DNA of 6,697 bases from Acidobacteriota bacterium. Lineage in GTDB: Bacteria; Acidobacteriota; HRBIN11. The notes beneath the pieces were generated by a model, which did no database searches, was not told the origin of the DNA, and saw only the letters and a program-made list of their open reading frames with translations. Location: contig JAUQPV010000141.1 of assembly GCA_030550225.1 (NCBI GenBank), positions 1-6,697 of the forward strand, in the 5' to 3' direction. Each line of letters begins with the position of its first letter. Position 1 is the stretch's first letter. Below are positions 1 through 4,613 of this stretch, piece by piece. The translations under genes were made by a program, and so were the position numbers.

Positions 1-116
1 TATCCGGAGGTGGTGGGAGGTGAGTCCTGGCGGTGGCGGCGGGGGAGGGCCCGCGAAGGCAAGGGCCGGGGTCTCGGCCTCGGCTACGGGGCGATCCCCC
101 GGAATCCCTTCCCACG

Positions 117-315
117 GGTTTCGAGATGAATTCGTAAAGCATATCGACGCTTCCTTCAAATGGCTCGTGGGTCCCTAATGGAATGGGAAACTCAATGGAT
201 CATCGCCCACCAATTGGGATACGTGGACGAGTCATCCTTTACAGACCTCCAGGACCGTATGCAACGGATAGGAATGATGCTCAACCGGCTCATCTACAGG
301 TTATCTAACCCCTAA
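117..315 (+). pseudogene. Remnant of a four-helix-bundle (23S rRNA intervening-sequence type) protein, frameshifted
   Basis: The reading frame 130-315 encodes an arm typical of the S23/IVP four-helix-bundle family: FLQMARGSLMEWETQW, then IIAHQLGYVDE, then MLNRLIYRLSN before TAA at 313-315. Family members usually read like ARGSLxELETQL...A..LGY...MLxxLIRSL and are about 115-130 residues long, so only the C-terminal half is present. The frame is closed upstream by TGA at 127-129. The next family block, GFEMNS (117-134), lies in another frame and stops at TAA 135-137. A single-base frame change near 135 would join it to KAYRRFLQMARGS. The in-frame ATG at 160 has no Shine-Dalgarno sequence, so a 51-residue functional protein is unlikely. 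Base composition (29 of 60 G+C at 181-240) is lower than in the genes to the right, fitting an acquired sequence. The family match is by eye; the frameshift reading is inference. Confidence 0.7.
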
Positions 316-352
316 GGCTTGCCTGATTTCGAATGGTTGGATCCCCCACTTC

Positions 353-407
353 CCGAACTGCCGAACTCCCGACTCCCGGACTGCCGAATTGCCGGACGGC
401 CGGATTC
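353..407. repeat. Degenerate 8-bp tandem array, seven units
   Basis: Seven consecutive units of 7-8 bp start at 353, 361, 369, 376, 384, 392 and 400. They follow the consensus CCGRAYTG (for example CCGAACTG, CCGAATTG, CCGGATTC). No two units are identical, so the array is old or evolves by substitution after duplication. The last unit overlaps the dehydrogenase stop codon at 406-408, so the array forms the start of that gene's 3' untranslated region. No U-rich terminator follows it on the minus strand. The 10-mer CCGGACTGCC inside the array (376-385) recurs in the same orientation at 1809-1818, in the leader on the other side of the gene. Confidence 0.75.
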
Positions 408-1671
408 ACGGATAGATGCCCCGGATGCGGGTCGCCTGGGCGACGCGCTCGATGGCCAGGACCTGAGCGGCCTGCCGGGGGTTGACCTGGCGACCGTGCT
501 GTTTCTGAAGAGTCCCCAGCTTATTCATCACGTCATGGTAGGCCCGGCGCATGACGTTCTCGAGCTCGCTGTAGACCCGCCGGTCGTCCCAGAAGAACGA
601 GTACAGGTCTTGGACCCATTCGAAGTACGAGACGGTCACGCCACCAGCGTTGGCCAGGATGTCCGGCAGGATGAGAATCCCCTTGTCCCACAGGATAGCG
701 TCGGCTTCGGGCGTCGTCGGGCCGTTGGCGGCTTCGACGATGATGCGGGCCCGGATGCGGTCGGCATTGTCCTTCGTGATCTGATTCTCGACGGCCGCCG
801 GGATCAAGATATCGCAGGGGACCTCCAGGACGTCCCGGTAGCCGATACGCTCGGCGTCCCGGTACTCGACGACGGTCCCGGTCGTCGCCTTGACATGGAC
901 GACTCGCTCGACGTCCAGGCCCTTCGGGTTGTAAATCCCGCCTTTGGAGTCACTGACGGCCACGATGACGGCCCCGGCCTGAGCAAAGAGCTCGGCCGCA
1001 TACATCCCGGCGTTGCCGAAGCCCTGGATAGCGACCCTTTGACCTGCCAGCTTCTCCCCCCGGTCGGCCAGGGCCTCCTGGACCACGTAGAGGCATCCCC
1101 GGGAGGTAGCGTCATTCCGACCGATAGATCCACCGATCTCGACAGGCTTGCCCGTGACGACGCCGGGGATCGAGTAGCCGTGGTGCATCGAGTAGGTGTC
1201 CATGATCCAGGCCATGACCTGGGGGTTGGTATTGACATCGGGGGCCGGGATGTCCCGCTCGGGGCCGATCAGGATAGAGATTTCCGTCGTGTACCGTCGG
1301 GTCAGGTTCTCCAGCTCGCGCGGACTCATGCGCTTGGGGTCGCAGACGACGCCGCCCTTGGCACCCCCGAAGGGGATGCCGACGACGGCGCACTTCCAGG
1401 TCATCCACATCGCCAGGGCCTTAATTTCGTCGAGGGTCACGTCCGGGGCGTAACGGATGCCGCCCTTGGCCGGCCCCCGGGCCAGGTTGTGCTGGACCCG
1501 GTAGCCCGTGAATACGTGGATGGAGCCGTCGTCCATCTTGACGGGGAAATGGACGGTCAGCTCCCGCTTGCAGGTGCTCAAGACTTCTCGGAGGCCGTCC
1601 TCCAGGCCTATCAGGTCGGCCGCCTGGAAGAATTGTTGACGCGCCATCTCCCACGGATTGACCGACGTCAT
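406..1671 (-). CDS. gdhA: Glu/Leu/Phe/Val dehydrogenase family, probable glutamate dehydrogenase
   Basis: The 421-residue product matches the hexameric GDH family in length and motif order. It should interconvert glutamate and 2-oxoglutarate plus ammonium with NAD(P) in the cytoplasm. Visible motifs are GPAKGGIRY (66-74, Lys69), MTWKCAVVGIPFGGAKGG (90-107, Lys93 and the expected catalytic Lys105), DIPAPDVNT (140-148, Asp145), the dinucleotide-binding loop GFGNAG (217-222), and AGGVTVSYFEW (342-352) with the conserved Ser348. Asp241 follows the second Rossmann strand, which leans toward NAD but does not settle cofactor choice. The start is ATG at 1671 because AAGGAGG lies 6 bases upstream; an in-frame ATG at 1719 would add 16 unlike residues and has no such site. 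The gene stands alone behind a 390-base upstream region. Leucine or other amino-acid dehydrogenases share the fold, so the substrate is inferred. Confidence 0.93.
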   Translation of the reverse strand: MTSVNPWEMARQQFFQAADLIGLEDGLREVLSTCKRELTVHFPVKMDDGSIHVFTGYRVQHNLARGPAKGGIRYAPDVTLDEIKALAMWMTWKCAVVGIPFGGAKGGVVCDPKRMSPRELENLTRRYTTEISILIGPERDIPAPDVNTNPQVMAWIMDTYSMHHGYSIPGVVTGKPVEIGGSIGRNDATSRGCLYVVQEALADRGEKLAGQRVAIQGFGNAGMYAAELFAQAGAVIVAVSDSKGGIYNPKGLDVERVVHVKATTGTVVEYRDAERIGYRDVLEVPCDILIPAAVENQITKDNADRIRARIIVEAANGPTTPEADAILWDKGILILPDILANAGGVTVSYFEWVQDLYSFFWDDRRVYSELENVMRRAYHDVMNKLGTLQKQHGRQVNPRQAAQVLAIERVAQATRIRGIYP

Positions 1672-1673
1672 GG

Positions 1674-1689
1674 CCCACCTCCTTGTGGG
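1674..1689 (-). promoter_or_regulatory. gdhA ribosome binding site held in a hairpin loop
   Basis: On the minus strand the sequence CCCAC-AAGGAG-GTGGG lies just before the gdhA ATG at 1671. It forms a 5-bp stem with a 6-base loop. The loop and first stem bases contain the Shine-Dalgarno core AAGGAGG (1678-1684), 6 bases from the start codon. The site decides the start codon. The stem could modulate ribosome access, but that is inference. Confidence 0.6.
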
Positions 1690-1891
1690 TATCGAGCCTC
1701 GCGTCCTTGGGAGGCCCATGCGTCGGCCCCAAGCTTTTCAGCGGGAGGGTCCTCGTAGAAATTCCTACGGGCTTTCACGAGGCCGGGGCGGATCAATCCA
1801 GCGGGATGCCGGACTGCCATCACCCCTACTCAGGTCATGGAAGCCATTCGTCCGACTCTCGCTCGGGACCGACACAGACAGAACGCAGAGT

Positions 1892-1920
1892 ATTTTGACC
1901 CTTCGGACTCTCCAAGACAA
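1892..1920 (-). promoter_or_regulatory. Candidate sigma-70-type promoter for gdhA
   Basis: On the minus strand TTGTCT (1920-1915, 4 of 6 to TTGACA) is followed after exactly 17 bases by CAAAAT (1897-1892, 4 of 6 to TATAAT). It lies in a local AT-rich patch in otherwise GC-rich DNA. Transcription from here would give a 5' leader of about 210 bases ahead of the gdhA ATG. Both hexamers are imperfect, so this is tentative. Confidence 0.3.
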
Positions 1921-2004
1921 CCGTTCTGGGAGGGGGTAACGGTTTCATTTTTGATGGATGAATGCCTGCATCCGATGGGTCGGTGACTCCACGAGGCAGT
2001 CGTG

Positions 2005-2021
2005 AAAGGCCCCGGCGGCCT
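2005..2021 (-). terminator. Weak terminator-like hairpin after pgpA
   Basis: On the minus strand, 41 bases past the pgpA stop, AGGCC-GCCGG-GGCCT forms a 5-bp all-GC-rich stem followed by only a short run of T (2007-2005). The U-tract is too short for a confident intrinsic terminator. It would separate pgpA from gdhA if it is functional. Confidence 0.22.
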
Positions 2022-2061
2022 GTGGGCCCGTCTCCTCATGAAATCGCAACAGAGCATCTTA

Positions 2062-2577
2062 TTAGGTTAAGAGCCACCGAACGCCGTGAAGGAGCAGGCC
2101 CGTCACGACCCCGGCGACGACGTCGTCGGTCATGACGCCGAAGCCATGCGGCAGACGCTCCAGTCGTCGGAGGCCGAGGGGCTTCACGACGTCCAGGAAT
2201 CGGAAGAGCAGGAAGGCCGCCGCCAGCCAGGGCCACTCGAGGGGCAGGCCCATGAGAGCGACCCACTGACCACTCCACTCGTCGACGACGATGAAAGACG
2301 GGTCCGGTGTGCGGAGCCGCTCTTCACAGATGCGGGCGGCCCGGACGCCCAAGAGGGTCGTCAGGAGCCACAGGGGCAGTTGAACACCCAGGGGGACCCC
2401 GCCCAAGCCGAGGCCGTAGGCCAGGGTCACGACGGCGCTCGCCAGGGTCCCGGGCATGAAGGAGAAAAAGCCCAGGAGGCCCATCGAGGCAAACCAGAGC
2501 CAGGCCCGATGCCCCTCAAAGTAGTCCCGCACGCTGACGTACTTCCGGGGACCCTTCAAGAAACCGAAAGGTGCCAT
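2062..2577 (-). CDS. pgpA: Phosphatidylglycerophosphatase A
   Basis: The 171-residue membrane protein should remove the phosphate from phosphatidylglycerophosphate to give phosphatidylglycerol. PgpA family landmarks are all visible: MPGTLAS (41-47, the family's PGT..S loop), DPSFIVVDEWSGQW (92-105, acidic pair Asp99-Glu100), FRFLDVVKP (125-133) and GFGVMTDDVVAG (145-156, Asp151-Asp152). Hydrophobic stretches near 26-55, 62-77, 104-128 and 153-170 suggest about four membrane segments, and length is normal. The charged stretch at 1-24 is a short cytosolic lead. ATG at 2577 has a good AAAGGAG 7 bases upstream (2585-2591). It follows the glycosylase gene after 130 bases of repeat-bearing spacer, so co-transcription is uncertain. 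The family assignment is firm; activity is inferred from conserved acidic residues. Confidence 0.92.
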   Translation of the reverse strand: MAPFGFLKGPRKYVSVRDYFEGHRAWLWFASMGLLGFFSFMPGTLASAVVTLAYGLGLGGVPLGVQLPLWLLTTLLGVRAARICEERLRTPDPSFIVVDEWSGQWVALMGLPLEWPWLAAAFLLFRFLDVVKPLGLRRLERLPHGFGVMTDDVVAGVVTGLLLHGVRWLLT

Positions 2578-2593
2578 AAGAAGACTCCTTTGG

Positions 2594-2614
2594 GGTACCG
2601 GGTGCCGGGTCCCG
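2594..2614. repeat. 7-bp tandem triplet GGTNCCG
   Basis: Three back-to-back heptamers GGTACCG, GGTGCCG and GGTCCCG begin at 2594, 2601 and 2608 and differ only at the fourth base. They lie just upstream of the pgpA ribosome binding site, inside its presumed leader. Confidence 0.7.
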
Positions 2615-2636
2615 CAAAGAGGGGGACCTTAGACCC

Positions 2637-2657
2637 AGACTGCAGACTATAGACTGT
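2637..2657. repeat. 7-bp tandem triplet AGACTNN
   Basis: Three consecutive heptamers AGACTGC, AGACTAT and AGACTGT begin at 2637, 2644 and 2651, preceded by a partial AGACCC at 2631-2636. This is a second heptamer array in the same spacer, with a motif unrelated to GGTNCCG. The remainder of the spacer (2658-2707) shows nothing recognisable. Confidence 0.65.
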
Positions 2658-2707
2658 CTCGGGAAGAGCCATTTGCTTCGTCCCAAGATGAGACGATCCG
2701 GATGGCC

Positions 2708-3418
2708 TCAAGGCACTGGGTGCTTTGTGGTCTGACTTCCTTGTTCCTTTATCGGCCGACCCTCGGGAAGCAGAGGCCGCCAGGGGCAGGTCCCGCAGAG
2801 AGGCGCCCGGGCCTTGCAGAAGGTCTTCCCGACGGTCACCATCTGGGCGTGCAGTTCCTTCCAAGCTTCGGCGTCGCCGGTAAACCATGTCCCCATCCGG
2901 CGCTGGACGTCCTCGTATCGCCATCGCCTCGGCGGCAGGAGACCGTGCCGCTGAAGGATCCGGACCGTGTAGGCGTCGACGACGGCGACGGGCACGCCGC
3001 AGGCATACAGTAAAATGACGTCGGCCGTCTCGGGCCCGATGCCGTACATCGCCAAGAGGGCCGACCGAGCCCGTTCGATGGGCCATTCCCGTAAACGCCC
3101 AAGGTCACCCCCGCACTCGGTCACGACGAAACGGGCCAGGACTTGAATCGTCCGGGCTTTCCGACGGAAACCGCCGGCCGGCCGGACGAGCTGTTCTAAG
3201 ACGGACCGACGGGCCCGGGCCACGGCGTCGGGCGTGCCGAGGCCGGCTTCCCGGAGATTCTGCAGGGCCTGGAAGGCCCGGTCCCACTGGATGTTCTGAG
3301 TCAAGATGGCCGACACGGCGATGTCCCAGGGGGTCTCGCCAGGCCACCAACCCGAGAGGTCCCGCCACCGGCGGGCAAGCCGGTAATAAGGCGTCAGCCG
3401 GTCAGGCTCTGTCGTCAT
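2708..3418 (-). CDS. HhH-GPD DNA glycosylase, endonuclease-III-like (MagIII-type active site)
   Basis: The 236-residue protein has the helix-hairpin-helix base-excision-repair fold. GWWPGETPWDIAVSAILTQN (23-42) is typical of endonuclease-III-related proteins, MYGIGPETADVIL (124-136) is the hairpin, and VVDAYTVRIL (146-155) carries the conserved catalytic Asp148. Bifunctional endonuclease III has Lys in the hairpin (GxGxKTA); here the position is Glu130, as I recall for the monofunctional MagIII branch that removes 3-methyladenine. The Fe-S motif C-X6-C-X2-C-X5-C is represented by Cys201, Cys208 and Cys211, but the fourth position is Leu217. The protein should therefore excise damaged bases without efficient lyase activity; alkylated bases are a guess. 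ATG at 3418 has only a poorly spaced GGAG, but the start agrees with the usual 20-25 residues before the WWPGETP block. The last 15 or so residues look unstructured. Confidence 0.82.
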   Translation of the reverse strand: MTTEPDRLTPYYRLARRWRDLSGWWPGETPWDIAVSAILTQNIQWDRAFQALQNLREAGLGTPDAVARARRSVLEQLVRPAGGFRRKARTIQVLARFVVTECGGDLGRLREWPIERARSALLAMYGIGPETADVILLYACGVPVAVVDAYTVRILQRHGLLPPRRWRYEDVQRRMGTWFTGDAEAWKELHAQMVTVGKTFCKARAPLCGTCPWRPLLPEGRPIKEQGSQTTKHPVP

Positions 3419-3483
3419 GGCTCCGGGCCGTCATGATGGCGCGACAGGGTACGAGAGTCATTCATAAGCTCATGGCTCGCGGC

Positions 3484-3496
3484 GGATGACTCATCC
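3484..3496. repeat. 13-bp palindrome GGATGACTCATCC in the msrC-glycosylase spacer
   Basis: GGATGA-C-TCATCC is a perfect inverted repeat with a one-base centre. The 114-base spacer around it (3419-3532) also has two related blocks starting CATAAGC (about 3465 and 3506) followed by GAGCC/GGCTC and CATGA-like words. The core ATGACTCAT reappears as ATGAGTCAT at 4026-4034, in the next spacer upstream. It could be a regulator-binding site or another decayed short-repeat patch. Confidence 0.4.
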
Positions 3497-3532
3497 CTAT
3501 AGTCCCATAAGCGATGAGCCACGAGGACTTCG

Positions 3533-4012
3533 TCATGGCGTCCCGTCATCCTGGGAGAGGAAGGGAGCCAGGCGCTCGGCGACGGCTTCTAAGAGCTGAC
3601 GGTCCTCCTCCCCAAAGGCGGCCAGGTCGTCGCTATCGATGTCGATCTCCCCGACGATGCGGCCCTCTCGCCGGATAGGGACCACGATCTCAGACCGCGT
3701 CTCCAAACTACAGGCTAAGTAGCGGGGGTCCTGGGAAACGTCCGGGACGATGGTAGTCTGGCCCTCCCGGACAGCGGCCCCGCAGATGCCCTCGGTGACG
3801 GGGATACGCGTGTGGGGCGTCGGGCGCCCGACATAGTAGTCGTAAAGCCGGAGGTGCGCTCCGTCCGGCTCCAAGAGATAGATGCCGACCCAGTGATAAT
3901 GAGGCCGCTCCCGATGGAGTATATCGATGACAAACTTCAGGGCCTCGGCCGGTGCCGGCTGACGGGCCAAAAAGGCGTCGATGGATTGAAGGATTTCCGT
4001 CGGTGTCTTCAT
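3533..4012 (-). CDS. msrC: Free methionine-(R)-sulfoxide reductase, GAF fold
   Basis: The 159-residue single-GAF-domain protein should reduce free L-methionine-(R)-sulfoxide with thioredoxin in the cytoplasm. Spacing to the characterised fRMsr enzymes (Cys84/94/118, Glu125, Asp141, Asp143, Trp62, Tyr66 in the E. coli and Neisseria numbering I recall) is exact around the active site: Cys77 in EGICGAA, Cys101 in YLACSLE, Glu108 in SEIVVPI, Asp124 and Asp126 in GEIDIDS, and Trp41 and Tyr45 in HWVGIYLL. The position of the first cysteine (ten before Cys77) is His67. I chose ATG at 4012, which follows a GGGGGTG sequence; a GTG at 4018 in the same frame would add two residues. It begins 46 bases after the ynfA stop, so the two may be co-transcribed. 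If the enzyme is inactive, a GAF ligand sensor is the alternative. Confidence 0.85.
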   Translation of the reverse strand: MKTPTEILQSIDAFLARQPAPAEALKFVIDILHRERPHYHWVGIYLLEPDGAHLRLYDYYVGRPTPHTRIPVTEGICGAAVREGQTTIVPDVSQDPRYLACSLETRSEIVVPIRREGRIVGEIDIDSDDLAAFGEEDRQLLEAVAERLAPFLSQDDGTP

Positions 4013-4058
4013 AAGCACCCCCGATATGAGTCATGACGATGGCTCGCCACTTCGCCTT

Positions 4059-4409
4059 CTAAGGTCTGACCCTGGGATAGTACATGATTATGGCGATGCC
4101 CAAAAGGCACACAAGACCGCCTATAAGGTCATACCTGTCAGGCTCGACGCCGTCGACCTTCCATCCCCAAAGGATGGAAAGGACCACAAACACGCCGCCA
4201 TAAGCGGCATAGACGCGCCCGAAGTGGGCGGGCTGTAACGTCGGGACGATTCCGTAAAGGACGAGTAGGGTAGCGCCTATCATGAAAAATATAAAATCTT
4301 TATCTTTCTTTAACCAAATCCATACAAGATATCCGCCTGCGATCTCAAAAAAGCCCGCCAGTATGAAGAGGAGTATGGACTTGGCTACCGTATAGACATC
4401 ATAACTCAT
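4059..4409 (-). CDS. ynfA: YnfA/UPF0060 family membrane protein
   Basis: The 116-residue integral membrane protein has four predicted helices (about 10-32, 39-57, 66-83, 94-111), the normal size for UPF0060. Signature blocks are FEIAGGYLVW (21-30), HFGRVYAAYGG (62-72) with WGWKVDG (81-87), and DRYDLIGG (91-98). The family resembles small-multidrug-resistance transporters and is thought to act as a dimeric inner-membrane exporter; substrate unknown here. ATG at 4409 has only a weak AAGAGAGA-like site, and no better start is visible. Composition is distinctive: only 19 of 60 bases at 4261-4320 are G or C, against 46 of 60 at 4681-4740 in the neighbouring deacetylase gene. That suggests later acquisition, though membrane codon bias contributes. 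It precedes msrC by 46 bases and follows a 204-base spacer with two hairpins. Confidence 0.92.
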   Translation of the reverse strand: MSYDVYTVAKSILLFILAGFFEIAGGYLVWIWLKKDKDFIFFMIGATLLVLYGIVPTLQPAHFGRVYAAYGGVFVVLSILWGWKVDGVEPDRYDLIGGLVCLLGIAIIMYYPRVRP

Positions 4410-4469
4410 CTTGGATGTCTCTCTTGAGCCGGTGGGGCAGGAAACCCCTCGGAGGGTAGAGTCCTTAGG

Positions 4470-4498
4470 AGCTACGCAGTTGGGGCAACCACGTAGCT
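4470..4498. repeat. Two-tier hairpin upstream of ynfA
   Basis: AGCTACG (4470-4476) pairs perfectly with CGTAGCT (4492-4498). A symmetric CA/CA internal loop follows, then GTTG (4479-4482) pairs with CAAC (4486-4489) around a GGG loop. No T-run follows on either strand, so it is not a standard terminator. It lies 61 bases upstream of the ynfA start codon, in its likely leader. A smaller perfect palindrome, CCCTCGGAGGG (about 4446-4456), lies between it and the gene. Confidence 0.6.
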
Positions 4499-4522
4499 TC
4501 CGGGACGACCCTCATCGGGCCG

Positions 4523-4592
4523 AAAGAGCAAAGCGCAAAGAGCATAGGGCACATACTCTTTGCTCTTTGCCCTTTGCATGCCCTTGGCCCTT
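4523..4592. repeat. Heptamer array that inverts at its centre, forming a long hairpin
   Basis: Heptamers of the type AAAGNGC run from 4523 to about 4550. From 4558 the complementary type CTTTGCN continues to 4578, then TGCCCTT and GGCCCTT end at 4592. The two halves pair: 4528-4551 against 4554-4577 gives 24 opposed positions with 20 Watson-Crick pairs, one G-T pair and three mismatches around a 2-base turn. It begins 22 bases downstream of the deacetylase stop codon, so it could act as a transcript-end or RNA-stability structure. A U-tract of terminator type is not present. Confidence 0.75.
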
Positions 4593-4613
4593 CGACCCCG
4601 TCCCGACGTCGCG

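Larger units (their letters stand above)
1672..2061 (-). other. 390-base pgpA-gdhA spacer and probable gdhA leader
   Basis: No convincing gene lies here on either strand, and there is no tRNA-like T-loop signature. From the gdhA side it holds: the ribosome-site hairpin (1674-1689); an imperfect stem built on CTTGGG (1714-1719) and CCCAAG (about 1728-1734); a near-perfect 16-bp palindrome, CGTAGAAATTCCTACG on the plus strand (1754-1769); an overlapping alternative pairing CCTCGT (1751-1756) with ACGAGG (1777-1782); a candidate promoter (1892-1920); and an AT-richer patch at about 1890-1965. The 1754-1769 stem and the outer CCTCGT/ACGAGG stem share bases 1754-1756, so they are mutually exclusive. 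That is the kind of arrangement seen in switching leaders, but it matches no riboswitch class I can recognise. Confidence 0.5.

Noticed and set aside
1..129. Frame open from the left edge to TGA at 127-129 as the C-terminus of an upstream gene
   Set aside because: The translation is a Gly/Arg/Trp-rich run with no recognisable family, and it may simply be part of the decayed four-helix-bundle region; too weak to call as a gene.
353..407. CRISPR-like array
   Set aside because: Units are only 7-8 bp, contiguous and degenerate with no spacers, and no cas gene is present.
319..1758. Long plus-strand open frame (479 codons) opposite gdhA
   Set aside because: It is exactly antisense to a dehydrogenase with intact family motifs. 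Its composition (Asp, Gly, Val, Arg rich) is the usual by-product of GC-rich codon bias on the other strand, and no family is recognisable.
1830..2057. 75-residue minus-strand open frame in the pgpA-gdhA spacer
   Set aside because: No ribosome binding site before its ATG, no recognisable motif, Arg/Ser/Cys-rich low-complexity translation, and it overlaps the candidate promoter and the pgpA 3' end.
1672..2061. tRNA or other standard RNA gene in the gdhA leader
   Set aside because: No GGTTCGA-type T-loop with matching acceptor stem on either strand.
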